Under the pieces are notes generated by a model that made no database searches, was not told the origin of the DNA, and saw only the letters and a list, made by a program, of their open reading frames with translations. A program made the position numbers and the translations under genes. This document shows positions 1 through 5,629 of a stretch of 5,784 bases of DNA, piece by piece. The DNA comes from Kmv34 sp964524965. GTDB lineage: Bacteria; Aerophobota; Aerophobia; Aerophobales; B3-G15. Position 1 is the first letter of the stretch, and every line of letters begins with the position of its first letter. The DNA lies in NCBI GenBank assembly GCA_964524965.1, contig CAZGDY010000103.1:1-5784 (forward strand). Reading direction: 5' to 3'.

Positions 1-1
1 A

Positions 2-178
2 AGAGAGTATCTTTTACCTAATAACATTTGCCGAATAGATTTTCAAACCTGGGTAGAAGAATTCCACCTTAGTTTAAAAGTAAAAATCGGTCCCTGTATC
101 TGTAAAGGAGACTCAAATTGTGAGATTTATTTCACCACGAAAGATAAAAATTATGAAAAGACAGTAAACCCCAGGTAG
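2..178 (+). CDS. C-terminal end of an unrecognised protein (partial, 5' end outside window)
   Basis: This frame is open from the window edge to a TAG at 176-178 and gives 58 residues without a start codon, so it looks like the tail of a longer gene. I do not recognise the family. The visible part is mixed and soluble-looking, with no membrane segment. It has four cysteines, three of them clustered (CIC at residues 32-34 and a Cys at 40, in KIGPCICKGDSNCEIYF), which could bind metal or simply be structural. It ends 19 bases before the stop of the convergent lgt gene, a tight spacing that suits a true gene end. The other two forward frames close early. Whether it is really coding rests on the open frame and the position only. 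Confidence 0.45.
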   Translation, partial: REYLLPNNICRIDFQTWVEEFHLSLKVKIGPCICKGDSNCEIYFTTKDKNYEKTVNPR

Positions 179-197
179 ATTTTGGGAGGGAAAAAGA

Positions 198-950
198 TTA
201 AGAAAATTTATTCTGAATCTTCCACCAAATTAGCGAAAAAATAATTAAAATAATACTTATAATTTGAAACAAAGTTAAATTACCAATAAGGGTGCGAGTA
301 TCTGCCCGTAAAAATTCTATAAAAAAACGGTGAATGGAATAAAATATCAAAAATAAATTTAAAAGCCTGTATTTAGCCACTCCTTTTTTTCTAAATAAAT
401 GTAAAACCAAACCAATCAGAAAAAGATTAAAGGAAGAAAGAAGTTGGGTTGGAAAAAGTAACTGATGGGGAAAAGCTTGTCCTGCCGGAGAGGTGGAAGG
501 GAAAATAAAGCCAATGCTAAAAGGAATTCCATAGCAACAACCGTTTAGAAAACAACCAATTCGGCCTATCGCAAAACCAAAGGAAATTGCTGGAGCTGCG
601 CAATCAGCTATTTGGTTAAAGGCAAGAGCATGAGCTTTAATGTAGTGGATAGAAAAAACTAGGCCAAAAATTAATCCTCCCTGAAGAACCATTCCTCCTT
701 TCCACACTTGATAAATATTTTCTGGATATAAGATGTAATAAGGAAGATTTATTAAAACGTGAAAAACTCTTGACCCTAATAGAGCTAAAATAATTATCCC
801 TACTATTAAATTTAACATCAACCGAGGAGGAAGACCAGTTTCTTTGGTTGAGGTTAAAAAATATAAAGTAGCTACCCCAAAGCCCAAAGCGGTCAATGCT
901 CCATAGCTATAAAGAGTAAGCCAGGGAAGTTGTAGAATTACTTGATGCAT
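198..950 (-). CDS. lgt: Prolipoprotein diacylglyceryl transferase (Lgt)
   Basis: Lgt is an inner-membrane enzyme that moves the diacylglyceryl group of phosphatidylglycerol to the lipobox cysteine of prolipoproteins, the first step of lipoprotein maturation. The 250-residue protein is strongly hydrophobic with about seven membrane segments. It carries the family signature GRIGCFLNGCCYG (129-141), whose Arg130 and Asn136 match the conserved Arg and Asn of the Lgt signature. It also has the WKGGMVLQGG loop (83-92), a PHQLLFPTQL segment (161-170) like the usual HPxQLYE region, and YSIHRFFIEFLRAD (204-217), matching the C-terminal RFxxExxR block. Length is slightly below the 260-290 usual for the family. 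Gln90 stands where E. coli-type enzymes have His103. ATG at 950-948 is the only start after an in-frame TAG at 965-963, and no Shine-Dalgarno sequence precedes it. It is divergent from the phosphate transporter and probably monocistronic. Confidence 0.96.
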   Translation of the reverse strand: MHQVILQLPWLTLYSYGALTALGFGVATLYFLTSTKETGLPPRLMLNLIVGIIILALLGSRVFHVLINLPYYILYPENIYQVWKGGMVLQGGLIFGLVFSIHYIKAHALAFNQIADCAAPAISFGFAIGRIGCFLNGCCYGIPFSIGFIFPSTSPAGQAFPHQLLFPTQLLSSFNLFLIGLVLHLFRKKGVAKYRLLNLFLIFYSIHRFFIEFLRADTRTLIGNLTLFQIISIILIIFSLIWWKIQNKFS

Positions 951-994
951 TTTTTCATTGGACTAATCATCTAAAATAATTTTTAGAATTAGTA

Positions 995-1022
995 ATTATA
1001 TTATACTATTTAACGCCCCCAA
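995..1022 (-). promoter_or_regulatory. Possible sigma70-type promoter for lgt
   Basis: On the minus strand, TTGGGG (1022-1017) and TATAAT (1000-995) are separated by 16 bases, with the -10 box about 45 bases upstream of the lgt ATG. A second TATAAT overlaps at 1005-1000. The -10 box is perfect, but such boxes arise easily in AT-rich DNA and the -35 match is poor. Confidence 0.4.
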
Positions 1023-1103
1023 GTAAAATTATTATTTTCCTTTCCAAGGCTTTATTTGGCTAATTAGCGATAGAGTAAATAATTTTTGTCGAATCTAAAA
1101 GTA

Positions 1104-1132
1104 TTGGATTTTTTTTAAAATTCCTTTATAAT
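1104..1132 (+). promoter_or_regulatory. Probable sigma70-type promoter for the Na+/phosphate cotransporter
   Basis: TTGGAT (1104-1109) and a perfect TATAAT (1127-1132) are spaced by the ideal 17 bases. They would start transcription near 1139 and leave a leader of about 70 bases. A 7-bp dyad, TTTATAA-TC-TTATAAA (1125-1140), is centred on the -10 box and could be an operator, although AT-rich dyads like this are common by chance. No PhoB-type direct repeats are visible. Confidence 0.55.
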
Positions 1133-1209
1133 CTTATAAAAGCTTTTAAAGGCAAAAATAAATTTTTAAGATAGATTTGTGATAATAATGAAAAAGAGAC
1201 ATTAATACG

Positions 1210-2817
1210 ATGAATATTTTATTGATTATTTTTAGCGTAGCTGGGGGATTAGCTTTATTTCTTTATGGTCTGCAGATGCTCAGTAAAGGTTTGCAAAAAG
1301 CTGCTGGTAGCAAACTTAAGATAATATTAGAAAAGCTTACTAATAAGCCAATTAAAGCCGTTTTTCTGGGGTTGTTCATCACAGCCGTAGTACAGAGCTC
1401 TTCTATAACAACTGTTACCTTAATTGGTTTGGTTAATTCTGGTTTAATGAATTTGGGGCAAGCCGTTGGCGTTATTTTAGGTACGGAAATTGGCACAACT
1501 GTTACAGCCCAAATAATTTCATTTAAAATTGGAACCTTCTTCTTTCCATTAATCGCCCTGGGATTTTTTCTCTTCTTTTTTGCTAAAAACGAAAAGTATA
1601 AATATGCAGGTCAGATTATAATGGGTTTTGGGATTCTTTTTTTAGGCATGTACACTATGTCATCAGGATTAAAGCCATTAAGGGACAACGTATTTTTCGT
1701 TAATATGCTTACTAATTTTAGCAAGACTCCTATCTTGGGGGTAATTGCTGGTGCCATTTTTACAGGGATAATACAAAGTTCTTCTGCAACTACCGGTTTA
1801 GTTATAGCCATGGGTATGGATAATGTTATTAATTTGAATGCAGCAATTCCGATAGTTTTAGGGGCAAATATTGGAACTTGTGTTACAGTATTAATTGCAT
1901 CTATTGGTTCTTCACTGTCGGCAAAAAGAGCGGCGATGTCCCATTTTTTATTTAACATAATTGGTGTGTTTTTATTTTTTCCTTTTCTTCCTCAGTTTGT
2001 CAGGATTGTTTCTTTAACTTCATCTAATTTACCAAGACAAATTGCTAATGCTCACACAATATTCAACGTCACTATGACTATTATTATGTTTCCGGCCATA
2101 GCTTTGTTGATTGCTTTAGTAAAGAAAATCTTTCCCGGGGAGGATGTAAGACTTGATAAAGGGGTAATTTATCTGGACGATAAGATTTTAAATACACCCT
2201 CTATTGCTATCGGACAGGCAAAAAGAGAAGTTATGCGAATGGCCAGAATAACAGAGGAAATGTTACATGACAGTGAAAAAGCTTTATTAATAGGAGGGAA
2301 AAAATTTATTCTTTCTGTTTTTAAAAGTGAGGAAGTTGTTGATGAGTTAGATAACGTTATAGAAAGTTACCTTAACAAAATATCTCAACAGTCTCTATCC
2401 AAAAGCCAGGCAAGGGAGATAACTATTTTGCTGCATTCTATATCAGACATAGAAAGGGTGGCAGACCATGCTCATAACGTGGCGGAATTAGCAGAGCGCT
2501 TGGTAAAAGAAAAGCTTTACTTATCAAAAAATGCGGTCAAAGAGCTAGAGGAAATTTTTGATACGGCAAAAGAAAGTTATATCAAGGCAGTAAATGTATT
2601 GGATAAAAAAGATGAAAAATTAGGAAGAGAGGTTTTGGATTTAGAAATAAAAGTTGACCAGATGGAAAAAGAATTAGAAGAAAGTCACTATCAAAGATTG
2701 AAAAAGGGAATTTGCAAACCTGAGGTTGGTCCCATTTATTTAGATGTCATAAAAAACCTGGAGCGAATATCTGACCATGCTCATAACATCGCTTACGCAA
2801 TAATGATTGGTTTTTAA
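1210..2817 (+). CDS. Na+/phosphate cotransporter with C-terminal PhoU-like domain
   Basis: This is a member of the NptA/PNaS (SLC34-like) family, which imports phosphate with sodium. The 535-residue protein has two inverted membrane repeats. Each carries a QSSS motif (62-65 and 189-192), followed by the paired GTEIGTTVTA (91-100) and GANIGTCVTV (218-227), the hallmarks of the family's substrate and ion site. After roughly residue 310 it becomes charged and helical: a PhoU-like cytoplasmic domain with two metal-binding-type motifs, DIERVADHAHN (413-423) and NLERISDHAHN (516-526). This fused layout is common in bacteria, and the PhoU part is thought to gate or regulate transport. ATG at 1210 is the first start after an in-frame TGA at 1189; only a weak AAAGAGA precedes it. 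The stop codon lies inside an inverted repeat, so the extreme C-terminus may have been altered. No pst or pho genes are adjacent. The precise substrate (phosphate or another anion) is inferred from the family. Confidence 0.94.
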   Translation: MNILLIIFSVAGGLALFLYGLQMLSKGLQKAAGSKLKIILEKLTNKPIKAVFLGLFITAVVQSSSITTVTLIGLVNSGLMNLGQAVGVILGTEIGTTVTAQIISFKIGTFFFPLIALGFFLFFFAKNEKYKYAGQIIMGFGILFLGMYTMSSGLKPLRDNVFFVNMLTNFSKTPILGVIAGAIFTGIIQSSSATTGLVIAMGMDNVINLNAAIPIVLGANIGTCVTVLIASIGSSLSAKRAAMSHFLFNIIGVFLFFPFLPQFVRIVSLTSSNLPRQIANAHTIFNVTMTIIMFPAIALLIALVKKIFPGEDVRLDKGVIYLDDKILNTPSIAIGQAKREVMRMARITEEMLHDSEKALLIGGKKFILSVFKSEEVVDELDNVIESYLNKISQQSLSKSQAREITILLHSISDIERVADHAHNVAELAERLVKEKLYLSKNAVKELEEIFDTAKESYIKAVNVLDKKDEKLGREVLDLEIKVDQMEKELEESHYQRLKKGICKPEVGPIYLDVIKNLERISDHAHNIAYAIMIGF

Positions 2818-2893
2818 ATTCAGAGGTCCGGGGAAAATTTAATACTCCAAGAAAGAAAAGTCAAAATCCAGTTTTCCGGACCTCTGAATTTAA
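2814..2893. repeat. 18-bp perfect inverted repeat with 44-bp spacer, between convergent genes (bidirectional terminator or miniature element)
   Basis: The left arm TTAAATTCAGAGGTCCGG (2814-2831) is exactly complementary to 2876-2893. The stem can extend inward by pairing GGAAAA-like sequence with TTTTCC, allowing a two-G bulge. The repeat spans almost the whole space between the transporter and the convergent oxidoreductase, and the left arm contains the transporter TAA (2815-2817). The position suits a two-way transcription terminator. However, the loop is long and neither side has a proper T tract, so a small non-autonomous insertion with terminal inverted repeats and TTAA/TA ends is an alternative. 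Confidence 0.7.
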
Positions 2894-2912
2894 CTTAGCG
2901 TGAACTTATAAA

Positions 2913-4262
2913 TTAACTTTTCATTGATTGTATAGCTATTTCAGCTGCATTGACTAATTGGTATGCAACTGGTGAAGCGGTAACAGCTGGGTGCGTACCG
3001 ATCTGGAATGTAGCGATATCGTCTGCAGTCATTCTATTTTGAATACAAGCACTTATCGTATTGATGAACTCACCTGCACTTGGTCCACCCCTGACCGTAC
3101 CACCAACTAATTCACCATTAATTTTGTTGAATACGAGTTTTAACCAAAGCTTAGACATACCTGGCATGCTTCCAGGATGTCTATCTGCTGCCTCTGTCTC
3201 ACCTGTAACTACCTCGAAACCACATTCGTTTGCCCCTTTTTCACTCATTCCGGCGCAACCTACTGTGAGATTATTTATTGCAGTGGCAAATACACCAATT
3301 ACTCCTTGGTTTTTTCGCCTCGTTCCAAAAAGATTTGCTCCCGCAATACGTGCCTCGGTAGTAGCTATAGAAGCAAGCTTCAGTCCAGATTGCTGGCCAG
3401 TGAAAAATGAAAACTTACTTGCACAATCCCCGCAGGCAAATATGTTTGGATTAGAGGTTCTCATGTTAGTGTCAACTACTATGCCGCCACGATTTACTTT
3501 TAAGCCTGCTTTTTCAGCCAGTGCTACATTAGCTTTTGCACCTATACCCACAATGAGCGCATCTGTCTTAATTTTCCTGTCATCAGATAATTTTACAGCG
3601 CTAACCTTCTCATTACCTAAAACCTCTATCAGTTTTGCCTCTGTAACGATATTTATGTCTTTCCCTCTGAGAGCTTTTTCTATCTCTTGACAACATTTAC
3701 AAATTTCCTCACCAAAGGCTATTTTTAAACATTGATCAAGCATTTCGATGACAGTCACATTAATGTCTCGGTTTTTTTTGCACTCATCAGCAAGTTCCAC
3801 CCCAATGAATCCACAACCAAGAATTACAAGGTCTTTTGTGTTCTTTATCGCATCAAGCACAGAATGCAAATAGTTTACATCTTTTTTTACTGAGAAAACA
3901 TTTTTCTTATCTATTCCGGGGATGGGAGGTACCAATGGATATGAGCCTGTAGCCAATATTAGCTTGTCATAAGATACTGTTTTTCCACTAGCTAATAAAA
4001 TTGTTTTTCCCTCTGGTTTTAATTCTCTTGCCTCGTCTATAATAAGCTCTATATTGTTTTTCTCCAGTACCACATCAGGTATCAGGTTGTTCTCTGGTTT
4101 TTCCACAGTTCCAAAGATGTAAGGAATGCCACAGGGAATTAACACCTGATTTTCTTTTCTGATTAGTATTATACTTTTTTCTGGGTAATGTCTTCGAGCT
4201 GTTATTGCCGCAGGAATGCCTGCTGCGCTCCCACCAATTACAACCACATCTGCTTTTTTCAC
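2913..4262 (-). CDS. FAD-dependent NAD(P)-disulfide oxidoreductase, CoA-disulfide reductase/NADH oxidase type
   Basis: This is a cytoplasmic flavoprotein of the pyridine nucleotide-disulfide oxidoreductase class. Relatives reduce CoA disulfide or polysulfide, or oxidise NADH, through one active-site cysteine. Read from GTG at 4262-4260, it is 449 residues, a normal length. It shows the FAD-binding GGSAAG (10-15), the single redox Cys44 in IPCGIPY, ATGS (104-107), the NAD(P) dinucleotide motif GCGFIG (149-154), and the second FAD motif ACGDCA (276-281). A C-terminal dimerisation domain follows, ending near HPAVTASP. No rhodanese domain is fused. GTG is chosen because AAGGAG lies 6 bases upstream (4274-4269), and because an in-frame TAA appears just upstream once the 55-base repeat around the gap is collapsed. 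An unusual CKCC cluster is at 188-191. It is probably cotranscribed with the upstream thiamine-binding gene. The class is certain; the substrate (CoA disulfide, polysulfide or O2) is not. Confidence 0.92.
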   Translation of the reverse strand: MKKADVVVIGGSAAGIPAAITARRHYPEKSIILIRKENQVLIPCGIPYIFGTVEKPENNLIPDVVLEKNNIELIIDEARELKPEGKTILLASGKTVSYDKLILATGSYPLVPPIPGIDKKNVFSVKKDVNYLHSVLDAIKNTKDLVILGCGFIGVELADECKKNRDINVTVIEMLDQCLKIAFGEEICKCCQEIEKALRGKDINIVTEAKLIEVLGNEKVSAVKLSDDRKIKTDALIVGIGAKANVALAEKAGLKVNRGGIVVDTNMRTSNPNIFACGDCASKFSFFTGQQSGLKLASIATTEARIAGANLFGTRRKNQGVIGVFATAINNLTVGCAGMSEKGANECGFEVVTGETEAADRHPGSMPGMSKLWLKLVFNKINGELVGGTVRGGPSAGEFINTISACIQNRMTADDIATFQIGTHPAVTASPVAYQLVNAAEIAIQSMKS

Positions 4263-4274
4263 TTGGTTCTCCTT
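4220..4274. repeat. 55-bp direct repeat, copy 1 (left edge of the gap)
   Basis: These 55 bases are identical to 4375-4429, and the match ends exactly at the N run. The copy codes for the first residues of the oxidoreductase and includes its ribosome binding site. The exact match and length suggest a k-mer overlap between two unmerged contigs, not a biological repeat. Confidence 0.95.
4269..4274 (-). promoter_or_regulatory. Ribosome binding site fixing the GTG start of the oxidoreductase
   Basis: AAGGAG on the minus strand lies 6 bases before GTG (4262-4260), followed by codons for KKADVVVIGG, the usual N-terminal beta strand and FAD motif. This decides the start. It is the last complete sequence before the gap and is repeated at 4424-4429 beyond it. 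Confidence 0.85.
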
Positions 4275-4374
4275 NNNNNNNNNNNNNNNNNNNNNNNNNN
4301 NNNNNNNNNNNNNNNNNNNNNNNNNNNNNNNNNNNNNNNNNNNNNNNNNNNNNNNNNNNNNNNNNNNNNNNNNN
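4275..4374. other. Scaffold gap of 100 N
   Basis: Exactly 100 unknown bases form a placeholder of unknown length. Because the flanks repeat the same 55 bases, the true distance is probably negative, meaning the contigs overlap and no sequence is missing. Translations that run through it are not real. Confidence 0.97.
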
Positions 4375-4429
4375 CTGCTGCGCTCCCACCAATTACAACC
4401 ACATCTGCTTTTTTCACTTGGTTCTCCTT
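4375..4429. repeat. 55-bp direct repeat, copy 2 (right edge of the gap)
   Basis: This copy is identical to 4220-4274 and leads into the genuine upstream sequence from 4430. Immediately upstream on the minus strand, TAA (4436-4434) is in frame with the GTG, which closes the oxidoreductase frame when the copies are merged. The 118 bases at 4430-4547 are the spacer to the upstream gene. They hold a 7-bp stem, AAGGTTT/AAACCTT, and no gene. Confidence 0.93.
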
Positions 4430-4547
4430 GTTTTTTTATAGAATTTTTGACAGTATCTTTCTTATTTTCTTTTTTTCCAGGGCTCAAGGTTTTCAATCAA
4501 TGTCAAACCTTTTCTTTGTATTTTTTTCAATAAATTTATTTTATTCG

Positions 4548-4844
4548 TTATAAGTGTACTCGCCTTATTTTTTCTTCAATGCTTGATTTTTTATCTTTAC
4601 GGTCATCTATTTTTATTGTAGTTACCACTCTGCTTATATTTTCACTTAAAACTGCTTGGTGCATTTTTTTTGCTAAGCTCAGTAATAAATCCAATGACTC
4701 TGCTTCTATAATAGTACCCATGGCAGTAAGCTCATATTTTAAGTCTCTTTCGTTTTCCAATACCCTTAAAGCAGCTGTTACGTATTTGCTCACTGACGGA
4801 GTTTTTGTTCCTAAGGGAATAAGGTTTATTTCCATGATCGGCAT
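4548..4844 (-). CDS. MTH1187/UPF0045-family thiamine-binding protein
   Basis: This small cytoplasmic protein belongs to the MTH1187 (DUF77, YkoF/YqgV-like) family, which has a ferredoxin-like fold. Members bind thiamine or related ligands and form oligomers; their cellular role is unsettled. The 98-residue sequence matches the family along its whole length: the N-terminal strand MEINLIPLGT, SVSKYV (17-22), KYELTAMGTIIE (36-47) and RVVTTIKIDDRKD (72-84). The ATG at 4844 has a perfect AAGGAGG 9 bases upstream (4860-4854). A second ATG at 4835 would also keep the conserved core but lies too far from that site. It stands first in a likely two-gene transcript with the oxidoreductase, about 130 bases upstream of that gene's GTG after the gap is collapsed. 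I see no TPP riboswitch upstream, so a thiamine link rests on the family only. Confidence 0.9.
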   Translation of the reverse strand: MPIMEINLIPLGTKTPSVSKYVTAALRVLENERDLKYELTAMGTIIEAESLDLLLSLAKKMHQAVLSENISRVVTTIKIDDRKDKKSSIEEKIRRVHL

Positions 4845-4853
4845 TTGTATTAG

Positions 4854-4860
4854 CCTCCTT
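4854..4860 (-). promoter_or_regulatory. Ribosome binding site of the MTH1187-family gene
   Basis: AAGGAGG on the minus strand, 9 bases from the ATG at 4844, is a full anti-Shine-Dalgarno match. It favours that ATG over the in-frame one at 4835. Confidence 0.85.
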
Positions 4861-4999
4861 ATTATTTTTATTTCCGTCGCTTATTTTAATACTCTCAAGT
4901 CAAAACTTATAGTTACTTTTTTGGACTCTTCTTGAAGCAAAGATTAACCCTTGTTTTTTATTTAAATTGAATCTTTTCTCTTTTTTTCAAATAAATAAT

Positions 5000-5029
5000 A
5001 TTATATTTTGGTATAACCTGAAAATGCAA
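5000..5029 (-). promoter_or_regulatory. Probable promoter of the MTH1187-oxidoreductase operon
   Basis: On the minus strand, TTGCAT (5029-5024) and TATAAT (5005-5000) are spaced by 18 bases. Transcription would begin near 4993 and leave an untranslated leader of about 150 bases. I found no clear leader hairpin or riboswitch in it. Confidence 0.5.
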
Positions 5030-5056
5030 GGATGAGTTCCCAAGGGTTCTTCTATC

Positions 5057-5086
5057 TGGTAAAGAGGGAGGAAATCGAACTCCCGG
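5057..5086 (-). other. tRNA 3'-end-like sequence (T arm to CCA), no tRNA body
   Basis: On the minus strand, GGGAG TTCGATT (5086-5075) is followed by five bases, CCTCTTT, a discriminator A, and CCA ending at 5057. This is the exact spacing of a tRNA from the T loop to the 3' end. Canonical T-stem pairing is poor (one mismatch, two G-U pairs), although GGGAG and CTCCC pair perfectly around a 9-base loop. Further upstream I cannot fold a D arm, an anticodon arm or a matching 5' acceptor strand. It may be a degenerate tRNA, an attachment-site remnant or chance. Confidence 0.3.
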
Positions 5087-5221
5087 GACTAAATTAAGCC
5101 ATCTTTTTTTCCTTTATTGGCTTATTTTTTTGGCCTATGATTTCTTTCTGTTAAGAATTTTCAGTTTTTTATTTTTTAAAGTTTGTTTCAATTTATTTTT
5201 GTCTATTTTAGTCATAAATAA

Positions 5222-5245
5222 TCACAAGAAATTGTTTTCTTGTGA
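5222..5245. repeat. Perfect hairpin, 10-bp stem and 4-base loop
   Basis: TCACAAGAAA (5222-5231) and TTTCTTGTGA (5236-5245) enclose TTGT. Flanking ATAAT and ATTAT can add about five pairs if two adenines bulge. No T tract follows on either strand, so it is not a standard terminator. It could be an operator, an RNA processing stem or a repeat-element copy. Confidence 0.6.
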
Positions 5246-5363
5246 AATTATCTGATTCATATTTTAATTGATTTTCTCAACCTGTCAAATATGAAATTTT
5301 TGATGTCAGATACAAATTAAAATATCAATACTTCTTTATAATTTAAAGTTCCAGATGTTAGTA

Positions 5364-5480
5364 CTAATTCTTTTGCAAATAATCAAAATATAAATTTTTC
5401 TTAGCTCGTTGCATTAGTTTCCTCTTTTCTTTAGGGTCATCTTTCCAATTGTATTTTGTAGAGTTAAAAAACTCTGGCAT
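5364..5480 (-). CDS. Small open frame, 38 residues, unrecognised (possibly a gene remnant)
   Basis: ATG at 5480-5478 to TAG at 5366-5364 encodes a charged, mixed-composition peptide (begins MPEFFNSTKYNWKDDPKEKR). The frame is open back to a TAA at 5546, giving 59 codons whose upstream part is hydrophobic. There is no ribosome binding site before the ATG. The composition is more protein-like than usual for random AT-rich DNA, but the lack of start signals and the broken frame just upstream suggest the end of a decayed gene rather than a working small protein. Confidence 0.2.
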   Translation of the reverse strand: MPEFFNSTKYNWKDDPKEKRKLMQRAKKNLYFDYLQKN

Positions 5481-5521
5481 AATAGCACATATAGCAACAA
5501 GGTAACTGTGAATTTTGATTA

Positions 5522-5629
5522 TTAGGGATGCCGTAGCCCTTTTTTAAATCGAGCTACACCTTCAATGACCTTTTTTTTATTAACAACTGTCTGGTAAGAT
5601 GATTCGAGCAGTTTTTTCCTCTTTTGGAT
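5522..5629 (-). other. Open in-frame extension after the membrane protein stop, no start codon
   Basis: Directly after the TAA of the edge gene, the same frame stays open for 35 codons (including KLLESSYQTVVNKKKVIEG) and then meets two adjacent TAA codons. It has no ATG, GTG or TTG, so it is not a gene as it stands. It could be part of a decayed gene together with the short frame downstream. Confidence 0.15.

Larger units (their letters stand above)
4861..5629. other. Long stretch without a convincing gene
   Basis: About 770 bases lie between the MTH1187-family gene and the membrane protein at the window edge. They contain the operon promoter, the tRNA-like piece and the hairpin. They also hold an AT-rich 11-bp inverted repeat (5259-5269 with 5315-5325) and only short open frames on the minus strand. 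Composition is very AT-rich. The broken short frames at 5364-5629 suggest decayed coding sequence rather than a designed intergenic region, but no family is recognisable. Confidence 0.6.

Noticed and set aside
1263..1958. Minus-strand open frames opposite the transporter
   Set aside because: They lie fully inside a convincing family member and have no family motifs or start signals.
3061..3690. A 209-residue plus-strand open frame opposite the oxidoreductase
   Set aside because: It is the antisense shadow of a well-supported flavoprotein gene.
2913..4496. A 527-residue open frame running through the N gap, with N-terminus MKTLSPGKKENKK
   Set aside because: The part beyond the gap is in a different frame once the duplicated 55 bases are merged, and an in-frame TAA then precedes the GTG. 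The extension has no family similarity.
4075..4553. Several open frames on both strands containing long runs of unknown residues
   Set aside because: They exist only because N codons cannot be read as stops, and they overlap the oxidoreductase start or its spacer.
4845..5060. Possible TPP riboswitch before the thiamine-binding family gene, suggested by an ACCCTTG string on the minus strand
   Set aside because: The partner conserved elements (GGGGTGC, CTGAGA and the CTGGATAATGCCAG region) are absent.
5032..5097. Plus-strand open frame of 21 residues over the tRNA-like piece
   Set aside because: It is too short, the apparent ribosome binding site is too close to the ATG, and it reads through the antisense of the tRNA-like sequence.
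5060..5160. A complete tRNA or tmRNA upstream of the CCA-like end
   Set aside because: No D arm, anticodon arm, matching acceptor strand or tag reading frame could be found.
5135..5215. Minus-strand open frame of 26 residues, very rich in lysine (begins MTKIDKNKLK)
   Set aside because: It has no ribosome binding site, and its composition is what AT-rich DNA gives by chance.
5256..5325. Overlapping AT-rich inverted repeats suggesting a pseudoknot
   Set aside because: The arms are almost pure A and T and pair in conflicting ways, as expected by chance at this composition.
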